NCBI GenBank assembly: GCA_965657945.1 | Contig: CBFHPW010000012.1 | Span: 1 to 64,000, forward strand | DNA length: 64,000 nt | Direction of reading: 5' to 3' | Origin: CAJJDF01 sp965657945 | GTDB taxonomy: Bacteria > Bacteroidota > Bacteroidia > Flavobacteriales_D > CAJJDF01 | Part shown: positions 55,395-64,000 of the stretch, piece after piece | How positions within the stretch are numbered: position 1 is the first letter of the stretch | Layout of the letters: each line of letters opens with the position of its first letter | Translations under genes and position numbers: made by a program | Notes under the pieces: generated by a model | Databases searched by the model: none | The model's input: only the letters and a program-made list of their open reading frames with translations | What the model was told of the DNA's origin: nothing

Positions 55395-55577
55395 TTATGA
55401 TTCAAATACTTCTAGGATAACGTCTTTGTATAAATGACCGAACTGGGCCAAACACCATACTTTGAGAATCAAAGCATCCTTTGGTTTTAGCCATCTTTTG
55501 GCCTTTTGCAATTCTTTTTTAAATAAATACTTGTCGAAACTTATTTTACCTAGAACAGTTTTACAAAATTCTAACAT
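55395..55577 (-). CDS. small conserved Bacteroidota protein, 60 aa
   Basis: The product begins MLEFCKTVLGKISFDKYLFK and continues as a helical protein with WLKPKDALILKVW and a FGHL end. I recall this FCKTVL...FD..LF.KEL..A..WL pattern as a widespread uncharacterised Bacteroidota protein. It has no membrane segment. The terminator at 55345-55378 sits 17 bases beyond its stop. Conservation of such a short reading frame argues that it is real. Confidence 0.7.
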   Translation of the reverse strand: MLEFCKTVLGKISFDKYLFKKELQKAKRWLKPKDALILKVWCLAQFGHLYKDVILEVFES

Positions 55578-55684
55578 GACTTTATTTTTTTTTGATTACA
55601 CTTAAAATTACGTCTAAAAAAATAAAATATTGCTGCCATTTAACGAAAGTTATCAAATTTTAACAATTGAAAAAAACATCTTAA

Positions 55685-57196
55685 TTATCTCATCTTTACT
55701 AGACCTTGTTTCAGTCTGTTTAGTGTTTCTTCCTTCCCTAGGATCGCGGCAATTTGAAACATAGAAGGTCCCATTCCTTTCCCAGTTACGAGCACTCTGA
55801 AATTCGGCAACACAGCTCCCATCCCAAGTTCATTTTCCGAAAGATAAGTTTTGAATGCAGTCTCCACGTTTTCAGTCGAGAACTCTTGAATTTTATCAAA
55901 TTTCTCAATCATTGCTTCAATAATGGCAGGAGTTCCTTCTTTCCATTTTTTCTTGATGGTTTTTTCATCAAAAGTAGTTGGGGGTTGAAAATAAAAGTCA
56001 TCTTCAGTCATGTCGGCTACAAATACAGCTCTTTCCTTCAACAGTTCTGTTACTTTTACCAAGTAGTCATCTTCCACTTTAAAACTTAGTATCGGTTTCA
56101 GCAGTACTGCCAATTCCTCATTGGATTTCATCCTCAAAAACTGTTCGTTGTACCACTTCGTTTTTACAGGGTCAAATTTTGCTCCTGATTTCCCTACTCT
56201 TTCCAATGAAAAAGCTTGAATCAACTCTTCCAAACTAAATAATTCTTGCTCAGTTCCCGGATTCCAACCCAAGAAAGCGAGCATATTAACAAATGCTTCT
56301 TTGAAATATCCGTCTTCTCGATACCCAGCAGAAATTTCTCCACTAGCGGGATCTTTCCACTCAAGAGGAAACACTGGAAATCCTCCTTTCACGCCATCTC
56401 TTTTGCTTAATTTACCTTTTCCGTCTGGCTTTAATATAAGAGGTAAATGAGCAAACTTTGGCATGGTATCTTCCCAGCCAAGATACTTATATAACAAAAC
56501 ATGAAGTGGGGCACTTGGCAACCACTCTTCTCCTCTAATCACGTGCGTAATTTGCATCAAATGATCATCTACAATATTGGCTAAGTGGTAAGTTGGCAAT
56601 CCATCAGATTTGTACAGAACTTTATCATCCATGTTGGCCGTGTTTACAACTACCCATCCTCTAATTTCATCGTAAAATCGCACCTCTTCGTTTCTCGGTA
56701 ATTTCATCCGAATAACATACGGTTCTCCACTTTCTATTCTTTGAGCTACTTCGTCTGCAGACAAACTTGTTGAGTTTTTCAAATATTGCCTCGTAATTGC
56801 ATCATACGCGAAAGTTTTCCCTTCTTTTTGACTTCTTTCTCTCGCTTCGGTCAATTCTTCCGAAGTATCAAAAGCGTAATAAGCTTTGTCATTTTCCAGT
56901 AAGAAATCTGCATATTCTTTGTACAAATGCATTCTTTCACTTTGCTTGTAAGGTCCGTATTCTCCGCCTACACCTTGACCTTCATTGTGAGGGATTCCTG
57001 CCCACTTGAGCGACTCTATCACATACTCTTCGGCACCTTCTACAAATCTCTTTTGATCCGTATCTTCTATTCTCAAGATAAAATCACCTCCGTGTTTCTT
57101 GGCAAATAAATAATTGAACAACGCTGTTCTTACTCCTCCAATATGCAATGGCCCTGTTGGACTTGGCGCAAATCTTACTCTTACTTTTTCTGACAT
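55685..57196 (-). CDS. gltX: glutamyl-tRNA synthetase
   Basis: The 503-aa class I synthetase has the HIGG signature (RFAPSPTGPLHIGGVRTA) and the KMSKS-type KLSKRDG, with the expected Rossmann fold and alpha-helical anticodon-binding C-terminus. It charges tRNA-Glu, and probably also tRNA-Gln for the GatA-containing amidotransferase encoded here. No partner genes are seen. Confidence 0.97.
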   Translation of the reverse strand: MSEKVRVRFAPSPTGPLHIGGVRTALFNYLFAKKHGGDFILRIEDTDQKRFVEGAEEYVIESLKWAGIPHNEGQGVGGEYGPYKQSERMHLYKEYADFLLENDKAYYAFDTSEELTEARERSQKEGKTFAYDAITRQYLKNSTSLSADEVAQRIESGEPYVIRMKLPRNEEVRFYDEIRGWVVVNTANMDDKVLYKSDGLPTYHLANIVDDHLMQITHVIRGEEWLPSAPLHVLLYKYLGWEDTMPKFAHLPLILKPDGKGKLSKRDGVKGGFPVFPLEWKDPASGEISAGYREDGYFKEAFVNMLAFLGWNPGTEQELFSLEELIQAFSLERVGKSGAKFDPVKTKWYNEQFLRMKSNEELAVLLKPILSFKVEDDYLVKVTELLKERAVFVADMTEDDFYFQPPTTFDEKTIKKKWKEGTPAIIEAMIEKFDKIQEFSTENVETAFKTYLSENELGMGAVLPNFRVLVTGKGMGPSMFQIAAILGKEETLNRLKQGLVKMR

Positions 57197-57367
57197 GTTT
57201 TTTGTCTTTTATAGGTTCCCAAGATGATTGGGATAAATTGATTTAAACTTTAATTTTCGTTCTTTCCTCGAAATATTTATGCAGCAGTACTTCTTTATAA
57301 AATTCCTCAAACTAATTCACTTTTCATTTTGTATTTCAACAAAAACGGCCTAATTATCTGTTCAAGC

Positions 57368-58429
57368 CTACTTCACACGACTCATTTTCATGGCTTTCAA
57401 CATCCAAGTCGGCAAGCTTTTTTCTGGGTTTCTTTTCTTTAGATTGATGTACCACCCAATTTTTTTCATCAAAGGGACTTTATGGGTTTCTACAAACTCA
57501 ATTAAAGCGCCATCAGGATCTTCGATATACGAAAATCTTCCAGCAGCTTCTCCCATATCAAACGAATTATCACTATCCACGGTAAATGGAAAACCAGCTA
57601 ATTTACAATCCTTCTTGAGCAGCTCCATTCGTTGTACATCAAAACACAAATGAATAAATCCCCAGTCACCCCAAAATCTGTTTTCAAATATCTTTCTTGG
57701 GTTCCCTCCAATTTCCTGAACCAATTCGATGGTTGTGGGGCCAAGTAACTTTGCAAAAGCTCCTACTCTCGGTTTCTTGTGCGACAATTGTACTCTTCTG
57801 AAGGTTTTACCGCCAGAGGGTAAACCTTTGAAACATGAGAATTCGGCCGTTTCATCAAAATCGATTGTTTCATAGCCTAATACATCTCGGTATAATTTTA
57901 ATGATTTTTCAATATCAGAAACTCCTAAGATTGCTCCAGCCACTCCACCAGTTTTTGCTGGATGTTTCGTGTCCACAAAAAATTCTTTTCCTTCTACTAC
58001 ATTAAAAATATTTCCGTTGGGGTCTTTCACAAAAAAGTTTTCCTGCCCCACAGGGTTTTGGGTGATATCTCCCAAAATTTCTACGCCTTTTTTATTCAAG
58101 TAATTGAACGTTGCTTTTACATCTCTTGATTTGATTTTACAGCTATAAATCCCTAAGTCACCTAACTGGATATCGAATTCGGCTTTCTCTGTGTTTCGAC
58201 TGGTATATTGCCAAATTTCGAAACCCCCTCCACTTTCCATACTCAGAGCAAGCGTAGCTGTTCTGCTCTGAACCTTGTCTCCAGTATACTTAGTCATTAA
58301 AGGAGCTTCAGCTGCCTCTTCAAACACTTTAATATCCATACCAAACATTTCACGGTACCAAGCAAACATTTTTTCTACGTCTGGTACTCCAATTCCCATC
58401 TGTTGAATTCCACTGATAATTTTTTCCAT
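57368..58429 (-). CDS. protein with two VOC/glyoxalase-type domains
   Basis: The 353-aa product has two vicinal-oxygen-chelate domains: about 5-140 (QQMGIGVPDVEKMFAWYREM to FFVKDPNGNIFNVVEG) and about 158-315 (GAILGVSDIEKSLKLYRDVL to FSYIEDPDGALIEFVETH). A 35-residue basic tail follows. The first domain's metal ligands are incomplete; the second keeps a His (FIHLCF) and Glu pair. The family includes lyases, dioxygenases and resistance proteins, so the substrate is open. A good promoter lies upstream. Confidence 0.8.
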   Translation of the reverse strand: MEKIISGIQQMGIGVPDVEKMFAWYREMFGMDIKVFEEAAEAPLMTKYTGDKVQSRTATLALSMESGGGFEIWQYTSRNTEKAEFDIQLGDLGIYSCKIKSRDVKATFNYLNKKGVEILGDITQNPVGQENFFVKDPNGNIFNVVEGKEFFVDTKHPAKTGGVAGAILGVSDIEKSLKLYRDVLGYETIDFDETAEFSCFKGLPSGGKTFRRVQLSHKKPRVGAFAKLLGPTTIELVQEIGGNPRKIFENRFWGDWGFIHLCFDVQRMELLKKDCKLAGFPFTVDSDNSFDMGEAAGRFSYIEDPDGALIEFVETHKVPLMKKIGWYINLKKRNPEKSLPTWMLKAMKMSRVK

Positions 58430-58448
58430 AGTGCTTTGAATTTGGTGG

Positions 58449-58479
58449 CAAAGATAGTGTTTTGTCGAGGATAATACAA
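58449..58479 (-). promoter_or_regulatory. Bacteroidota-type promoter of the VOC gene
   Basis: On the minus strand a TTG (58477-58479) and TATCTTTG (58449-58456) are 20 bases apart, a near-perfect match; the start is 20 bases downstream. Confidence 0.6.
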
Positions 58480-58524
58480 TCCCATAAAAAAAGAAAATGC
58501 TTACCTTGTGGGTAGATTATTTCC

Positions 58525-59544
58525 ATGACACAACCACTCGTATCCATCCTTATTCCTTTTTTTAATGAAGAGGCATTTATCAAAAATGCTATTCAGTCTT
58601 GTTTGAATCAGACCTATAAGAACATTGAGATTATTTTAGTAGATGATTTCTCTACAGATAGATCTGTCGAAATCATTCAGTCCTTTCATTCCAACAAAAT
58701 CAAATTAGCAAAAGGGAACGAGAAGGGAGTTGGCTTTGCCCGCAACAAAGCGCTTGAATTAATGACTGGACACTATTGTGCTTTCCTGGATGCTGATGAT
58801 CAATTAGCTCCGGAATTTGTGGAGGTATGTCTTCAAAAACTTATTGAGTTTAATTGTGACATTGCAGTTTTTGGCACCAAAGTATTTAATACGGAAGGTG
58901 AAGAAATCACAAAAAAGAAAAATGAAAGTACTCAAATAATTTCTGGACCGGAAGCATTACTCACTATGTATTCCTATGAGATTATTCCGTCTGTTTGGGG
59001 AAAGCTTTTTTCTGTCAACTTACTAAGTAATCAAAAGTTTTCAGTTGGCTTTGTATTCGAGGACAAACCATTTATGGTGGAATTATTCTTAAAAACCAAA
59101 CAGGTATTTGTGGGATCAAGCAACCTATACCTCCATTATGCAAATCCAAATTCGATCACGAGAAGCACTCTTACTGCGAAACGGATCTCCGATAGCACGA
59201 CCTCCTTTTTCAAAGAATTAGAAACGCTTGTTTCGTCAAACCAAGATAGAGAAACTTTGCGCCTATCGTTTGTTTATCAACTCAACATCATGGTCGATAT
59301 TTTTTTGATGATTTGGATGGATAGAAAAGTTATTCCAAAAAGAGACATTTTTTCAATATTCCACAGAGATTTAGCTAAAATCAACAGAGAAGCCAGCAAA
59401 CATTCCGTTGCGTTTTCCGTCAAAAGAAATCTACTTCTAAAGATCTTAACTGGTTCAAGAATCATTGGTGCCAGAATTCCTTTTCTTGTGCTAAAAAACT
59501 ACTATCGAACTCAATATAATTTCATCAAAAACATAAAGAAATAA
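58525..59544 (+). CDS. family 2 glycosyltransferase
   Basis: The 339-aa product has a GT-A fold: SILIPFFNEEAFI, the nucleotide Asp in ILVDDFSTD, and the DXD-type FLDADDQL near residue 93. A C-terminal helical region follows, with a hydrophobic stretch. It probably transfers a sugar to a cell-surface glycan. It stands alone, divergent from the VOC gene, and is closed by a strong terminator. Confidence 0.9.
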   Translation: MTQPLVSILIPFFNEEAFIKNAIQSCLNQTYKNIEIILVDDFSTDRSVEIIQSFHSNKIKLAKGNEKGVGFARNKALELMTGHYCAFLDADDQLAPEFVEVCLQKLIEFNCDIAVFGTKVFNTEGEEITKKKNESTQIISGPEALLTMYSYEIIPSVWGKLFSVNLLSNQKFSVGFVFEDKPFMVELFLKTKQVFVGSSNLYLHYANPNSITRSTLTAKRISDSTTSFFKELETLVSSNQDRETLRLSFVYQLNIMVDIFLMIWMDRKVIPKRDIFSIFHRDLAKINREASKHSVAFSVKRNLLLKILTGSRIIGARIPFLVLKNYYRTQYNFIKNIKK

Positions 59545-59575
59545 AAAAGGTGGACACTTTCGTGTCCACCTTTTT
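59544..59575. terminator. bidirectional terminator between GT2 and DUF3127 genes
   Basis: AAAAAGGTGGACAC pairs perfectly with GTGTCCACCTTTTT around TTTC; it serves both convergent genes. Confidence 0.85.
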
Positions 59576-59595
59576 AGATGATTTGTTTGGGTTAC

Positions 59596-59964
59596 TTAAA
59601 ACGGTAAATCGTCTCCTTCAAAGTCGCTTCCTGAATCAAACGGAGACTCAGAACTTGGCAATGGTGCGGCATTATCTGGCACTACATTTGCTCCTGGTGC
59701 TGCTCCTGCTCCCTTGTCTATTTTCCATGCATTTAGGTTTACAAAATACTTTCCGTTGTATTCATTTCCTCTTAGATTAAAGTGAACATTTACCTCATCG
59801 TTGACTTTAAAATTATCCAGCATTCCACACTTTTCTTTGTACACTTCAAATTTAATGTCTTGAGGATATTGTTCGGCAGTTGTAACTACTATCTCTCTTT
59901 TTTCAAATCCACTTCCAAACGTTTGTTTGTCAAATATCACTTTTACTTTTCCTGCTAATTCCAT
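59596..59964 (-). CDS. DUF3127-family protein
   Basis: The 122-aa product starts MELAGKVKVIFDKQTFGSGF and has the OB-like strands IVVTTAEQYPQDIKFEVY and VNVHFNLRGNEYNGKYFVNLNAW, then a disordered Ala/Pro/Ser/Asp tail ending DDLPF. Such acidic DDLPF-type tails are typical of single-strand-DNA-binding proteins, and the fold may be related. The family is known in Bacteroidota, of unknown role; single-stranded DNA or RNA binding is my inference. Confidence 0.85.
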   Translation of the reverse strand: MELAGKVKVIFDKQTFGSGFEKREIVVTTAEQYPQDIKFEVYKEKCGMLDNFKVNDEVNVHFNLRGNEYNGKYFVNLNAWKIDKGAGAAPGANVVPDNAAPLPSSESPFDSGSDFEGDDLPF

Positions 59965-60112
59965 TACTTATTTTTTATATTATTAAAGATTATGCAAAGG
60001 TATTAAAATACACTAAATATTCTCTTCTTTGTTTTAGTTTCATTCAATTTACTCAATCAAATACTCATGAAAAGACCCCCAAAAGAAGGAAACAACAACT
60101 GTGTCGAGCCTA

Positions 60113-61006
60113 CTATTCATTAAAAGCCAACAGCGTCATCCAAGCTTCTTTTAACTTGTTTTCTTTTAATTCTTGTTTAGCTCTCTTGTGTAATTCTTCT
60201 TCTAGTTTTTCTTGTTCGTCTTCTAGCTCTACAAACAATTCGCTCAACTCAATTAACTTGTGGTCGTTTACGTCTGTTTCATTTGGCAGCTCTTCTATTC
60301 CTCCCAACTTCCCTAAATCATTTCCTGTGAGAAATTTACTATTCCGGATATCTTCTGGAATCTCCTCATAGCCAATTCCAACAGTCATAATGGGTTTTTT
60401 AATTTCGAACATAGAATCGGCATTCGCACGGCAATACCAGTTACCTCCCATTCGTGATACCAAATCAATTTTATGCTGGTCAATCGCTCCGTTTTCATCC
60501 AATACTGCTTCGTTGATATGAATTTTTGTCACTTCACAAATTACCAAATTCCCTGCTCCACCTTCTGTTCCTAGCTCGACTACTTCATTTACCTTACACT
60601 CAAATTGTACTGGCGATTCTTTTACTCTAAAAGGCTTGACAGTTTCAGAGGCTATTGGCGTCAATCCAGATTTTACAAATTCATCTACATTGGCATCAAA
60701 AGGAGAACTTGCTAAAGACATTTGCTCAACAATGCTATAATTTACAATATTGATAACCACCTCTGCTACTTCTTTCACATTGTCAAACGTGTTCTTGGTT
60801 GTATTCGTTCGTCCACTTCGGGCTGGTGAAAAAACCATTATAGGCGGATTGGCGGAAAACACATTGAAAAAACTAAACGGAGCCAAGTTTCTGTTTCCCT
60901 CTTTGTCGATCGTACTCGCAAAAGCTATGGGACGAGGCCCTACTGCTCCCAACAAGTAATGATGTAATGTTGGAACAGGAATTTCTTTTGGATTAATTGT
61001 AAGCAT
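60113..61006 (-). CDS. flavin reductase-like FMN-binding split-barrel protein
   Basis: The 297-aa product has the flavin-reductase-like split barrel at about 5-200: VGPRPIAFASTIDKEGNRNLAPFSFFNVFSANPP, with the phosphate-binding segment and the SPFDANVDEF loop. About 90 extra C-terminal residues are charged and coiled-coil like (ELFVELEDEQEKLEEEL). It probably binds FMN and works as an oxidoreductase of unknown substrate. Single gene. Confidence 0.85.
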   Translation of the reverse strand: MLTINPKEIPVPTLHHYLLGAVGPRPIAFASTIDKEGNRNLAPFSFFNVFSANPPIMVFSPARSGRTNTTKNTFDNVKEVAEVVINIVNYSIVEQMSLASSPFDANVDEFVKSGLTPIASETVKPFRVKESPVQFECKVNEVVELGTEGGAGNLVICEVTKIHINEAVLDENGAIDQHKIDLVSRMGGNWYCRANADSMFEIKKPIMTVGIGYEEIPEDIRNSKFLTGNDLGKLGGIEELPNETDVNDHKLIELSELFVELEDEQEKLEEELHKRAKQELKENKLKEAWMTLLAFNE

Positions 61007-61336
61007 AATTTTAGTTTGTTTGTACGAAGATAAGAATGAAAGAAGATAATTTACTTTTTTAGAATATCAATTTATTAGTTGACTTCATCAAAATTCTAAA
61101 TTGCAGTTTATAAAACTCTTGTTCATTTTTTTTCATTGATAAAAAATACTTCGACTCCTCCTAAAGTAAACCAAGCCAAAAAAATCTTGGCTTCATTTTA
61201 CTCTGCAATCTTAACTTGTATTTTTCGATTCAGTCAGTGATTTCCTTCTCAAACTCCGGAACTTCTTCCTTCATTAACGAAAATCTCAGGACAGATTGAG
61301 GTCAATACCACTGTATTTGCATTTAAACTTAAAATT
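61007..61336. other. intergenic upstream of recQ
   Basis: About 330 bases without a gene. A weak hairpin (AGTAAACCAAGCCAA / TTGGCTTCATTTTACT) lies at 61165-61202, without a T run. Confidence 0.4.
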
Positions 61337-61378
61337 ATGTGTAATAGGTGCAAAAACTCTAGTATTTTTATGCTACCA

Positions 61379-63295
61379 ATGAGCCAAACAATTCAAGACA
61401 TATTAAAGCAGTATTGGGGATACGATTCTTTTCGTGATTCGCAAGAGGCGATTATCAATTCGGTGTTGGACGATAACAATACGTTGGCACTGTTGCCAAC
61501 TGGCGGAGGAAAATCTATTTGCTACCAAGTTCCTGCACTTGTAAATGAGGGCATTTGCATTGTGGTTTCTCCTCTTATTGCCCTGATGAAAGATCAAGTT
61601 GAAAACTTACAAAAGCGAGGAATTAAAGCTTTGGCTATTTTCTCGGGGATGAACAAAAGAGAAATAGATATCGCTTTGGATAATTGCGTGTATGGTAATT
61701 ACAAATTCTTATATGTTTCACCAGAAAGGCTTCAGACAGAAATTTTTAAGGTGAGACTTGCCAAAATGAAAGTAAACTTAATTGCGGTAGATGAATCTCA
61801 TTGTATTTCTCAGTGGGGTCATGACTTTAGGCCTGCTTACCAAAAAATAAAAGAAATTCGGGATATCATTGATCAATCTATTCCTTTTTTGGCTGTAACC
61901 GCCACAGCCAACACGCGAGTAATTCAAGATATTGCGACACAACTTTCGATAGAAACGGAGCACATAATTAAACAGAGCTTTGCGCGTGAAAACCTGGGAT
62001 ATCTAGTATTGAAAGAAGAGAACAAAAAGCAACGACTTATTCAAATCATAAGAAAAACAGGTAAATGTGGAATTGTGTACGTTAATACCAGAAGAAAAAC
62101 GAAAGAAATTGCCGAGTACCTGCGGCAAAACAACATCAGTGCCGAATACTACCACGGTGGATTGTCACAAGAAGATAGAGACAAAAGGCAAGAAAACTGG
62201 ATTCAAAACAAAACTCAACTAATTGTAGCCACCAATGCCTTTGGGATGGGAATTGACAAACCAGATGTTCGGGTAGTGGTTCACATGGAACCACCTGCAT
62301 CGCCAGAAGCTTATTTTCAAGAAGCAGGAAGAGGCGGCAGAGATGGAAAAAAATCCTTTGCAGTATTGCTTTACAAACCAAGCGACAAATCAACATTAGA
62401 GCGATTTCACGAACTTGAATTTCCCGACACCTCACAAATAAAAAAAGTGTACAATGCACTTGGTAACTATTTTAGGTTAGCCATAGGAGGAGGCGAAAAC
62501 TCAACTTATGAATTTGATATCATTGATTTCTCAACTAAATTTAATTTTGAGGTAATCACAACTCATCATTGCCTATCTATTCTTGGGTTGGCTGGTTACA
62601 TTCATTTATCCGAAGCCATCACACGGCCAAACCGAGTGAAGTTTGAAGTAGGAAATAACGAATTGTACAACTACCAAATAAAACATGCCGAACACGAAGG
62701 GTTGATTCAACTATTGCTCAGAAAAAACGAAGGGATTTTTGACAATCTAACAGGAATAAATCTCACCAGCATAGGAGATTCACTCAAGAAAAGCGCCAAG
62801 GAAATTGAAGTGATTCTTCATAAACTTAACTCATTTGGGATTTTGGAGTTTCTACCAACCTCCAATCAGCCTGTGCTTACTTACACTGTTGACCGCATGC
62901 ACGAGGATCGATTGAAATTTGCGAAAGCCATATATCTCGACAGAAAAACCGTGAAAAAAGAACAGCTGGATTTTATGATTCGGTATTGCGAATCGGATAC
63001 AATTTGCCGATCCAAACTATTACTTTCTTATTTCGATGAAACAGAATTTGTAGATTGCGGAACTTGCGATGTCTGTTTGTCAAGAAACAAAAAAGAACTA
63101 AGCAGTGACCAGTTCTCATTAATAGAGCAAAAAATAAAGCAGCAAATAGACCAAAATCCTATGAGACTTTCTCAACTTGTTCAACTCCTACCCGATTTTA
63201 ACCAAGATGAAATCCTGCGTGTTATCCAATGGAAACTAGACGAGAACACACTGAATTACAACGATAAAAATGAGTTGTTTTTAATTCAGAAATAA
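61379..63295 (+). CDS. recQ: ATP-dependent DNA helicase RecQ
   Basis: I start at MSQTIQDILKQYWGYDSFRD (638 aa), which aligns with the RecQ N-terminus; an earlier ATG adds 14 unusual residues. It has Walker A LLPTGGGKS, DESHCISQWGHDF, the motif IV-VI region (ATNAFGMGIDKPDVR, QEAGRGGRDG), and a Zn-binding RQC region with four Cys (RYCESDTICR and CGTCDVC). No HRDC domain is recognised. RecQ unwinds forked DNA and aids repair. Confidence 0.95.
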   Translation: MSQTIQDILKQYWGYDSFRDSQEAIINSVLDDNNTLALLPTGGGKSICYQVPALVNEGICIVVSPLIALMKDQVENLQKRGIKALAIFSGMNKREIDIALDNCVYGNYKFLYVSPERLQTEIFKVRLAKMKVNLIAVDESHCISQWGHDFRPAYQKIKEIRDIIDQSIPFLAVTATANTRVIQDIATQLSIETEHIIKQSFARENLGYLVLKEENKKQRLIQIIRKTGKCGIVYVNTRRKTKEIAEYLRQNNISAEYYHGGLSQEDRDKRQENWIQNKTQLIVATNAFGMGIDKPDVRVVVHMEPPASPEAYFQEAGRGGRDGKKSFAVLLYKPSDKSTLERFHELEFPDTSQIKKVYNALGNYFRLAIGGGENSTYEFDIIDFSTKFNFEVITTHHCLSILGLAGYIHLSEAITRPNRVKFEVGNNELYNYQIKHAEHEGLIQLLLRKNEGIFDNLTGINLTSIGDSLKKSAKEIEVILHKLNSFGILEFLPTSNQPVLTYTVDRMHEDRLKFAKAIYLDRKTVKKEQLDFMIRYCESDTICRSKLLLSYFDETEFVDCGTCDVCLSRNKKELSSDQFSLIEQKIKQQIDQNPMRLSQLVQLLPDFNQDEILRVIQWKLDENTLNYNDKNELFLIQK

Positions 63296-63306
63296 CTTAG
63301 ATTGAA

Positions 63307-64000
63307 TTAGGCAATTTGCTTCATAAAATCCGACAATCTTCTTCTTGCTATAGGAATGTTATCTCCATTGCTCATCACAGCAAAATTCCCCATTTGTCGA
63401 GACAATTCTTTTAAATGATTGTGCTTATTGATGATGTAAGATTTATGAACTCGATAAAATATATGAGAATTTACTTTTTCTTCGTATCGTTTTATTGTTT
63501 TACTGCTCAATATTTTAGACCCATCAGCTAGGTACAACTCGGTATAGTTCTCATCTGCCTTGAAATACAGAATATCTTTGTTTTCGATAAATATGTAACC
63601 GCTTCGAGTAGGAATAGATATCTTTTCGATTTCATCTTCCATCGTTACCTTCTCAGACTTTTGGATCAAATTATCGGCATAAGAAAATTTCATTGCTTTG
63701 TCTTGCGCCTTTTGTAGTTCCTCAATATCGATTGGCTTTTCGAGATAATCTATCGCATCTGCCTTAAAAGCTTTGAGAGCAAACTCCGAGTGTGCCGTGA
63801 TAAATACTACCGAAAAATCTCTGTCCTCAAATTCCTTTAACAACTCAAATCCATCTCCACCCGGCATGGCGATATCTAAAAACACCAAATCTGGGTCATA
63901 CTGATTGATCAGAATCTCACCTTGTTTTATATTCGCTGCCATTCCCACAATGTGCAAGTCTGGGCAGTATTGTTCTATTAACAATTGTAAGTTTTCTCTC
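63307..64000 (-). CDS. LytTR-family response regulator, N-terminus beyond the edge
   Basis: The frame continues past the window edge (RENLQLLIEQYC at the start) with no stop, so the real start is outside. The receiver domain keeps the phospho-acceptor Asp in LVFLDIAMPGGDG, the Thr/Ser in VVFITAHS and the Lys in DYLEKPI. The C-terminal LytTR domain shows IPTRSGYIFIENKDILYFKADENYTELYL, KTIKRYEEKV and RVHKSYIINKHNHL. It is probably controlled by an inner-membrane histidine kinase encoded next to it. Targets unknown. Confidence 0.93.
   Translation of the reverse strand, partial: RENLQLLIEQYCPDLHIVGMAANIKQGEILINQYDPDLVFLDIAMPGGDGFELLKEFEDRDFSVVFITAHSEFALKAFKADAIDYLEKPIDIEELQKAQDKAMKFSYADNLIQKSEKVTMEDEIEKISIPTRSGYIFIENKDILYFKADENYTELYLADGSKILSSKTIKRYEEKVNSHIFYRVHKSYIINKHNHLKELSRQMGNFAVMSNGDNIPIARRRLSDFMKQIA

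Noticed and set aside
61165..61202. Hairpin upstream of recQ as a terminator or small RNA
   Set aside because: No T run and interrupted pairing; the evidence is too thin.

Overview
The window is chromosomal DNA of a Bacteroidota bacterium, most likely Flavobacteriales. It is AT-rich and carries type IX secretion and gliding genes (sprA, sprE/porW, gldB, PorV-type barrels, cargo with type A sorting domains), a SusC-like TonB receptor, and several TAnnTTTG-type promoters with a TTG about 18-21 bases upstream. Shine-Dalgarno sequences are not informative in this group, so starts were chosen from family N-termini and signal peptides.

Left part (1-17.9 kb), accessory. A minus-strand operon at 1-4.9 kb encodes a periplasmic-domain/7-TM/STAND-type ATPase receptor (1361 aa), an outer-membrane barrel overlapping it by 62 bp, and a third gene cut by the window edge. 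Then comes a very AT-rich run of small, mostly unrecognised genes: an SH3-like protein framed by a 47-bp inverted repeat, an OmpA lipoprotein plus an inverted broken copy of its tail, a TerB-like protein with an internal near-identical duplication, a 5'(3')-nucleotidase-like HAD protein, a YqiA-like esterase, a lone PD-(D/E)XK nuclease, a DUF6150 repeat protein, and two genes of 58-59 codons. It ends in a Bacteroidota-type tyrosine integrase with an unknown partner and an excisionase-like HTH gene, beside mnmE. This looks like an integrated element or hotspot. The integrase upstream region is a dense array of ACACAAA/TTTGTGT repeats and palindromes.

Right part (17.9-64 kb), mostly core. mnmE, sucD, tRNA-Pro, HIT and greA are followed by a long minus-strand operon of TonB receptor, giant exported protein and PorV-like barrel. 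Next are gldB-sprE, a degenerate M23 protein, tatA-gatA, a TlpA thioredoxin, a cargo protein, ruvA-sprA, tRNA-Phe, an MMPL/RND exporter with lnt, a coiled-coil protein with a Cys-less zinc ribbon, an M43 protease with a sorting tail, a small conserved protein, gltX, a double VOC protein, a GT2 glycosyltransferase, a DUF3127 protein, a flavin reductase, recQ, and a LytTR response regulator cut by the right edge.

The common thread of the right part is envelope biogenesis and type IX secretion: SprA and SprE are machinery, PorV-like proteins escort substrates, and the M43 protease and the 250-aa protein are likely substrates. No CRISPR array, rRNA or insertion sequence was seen.
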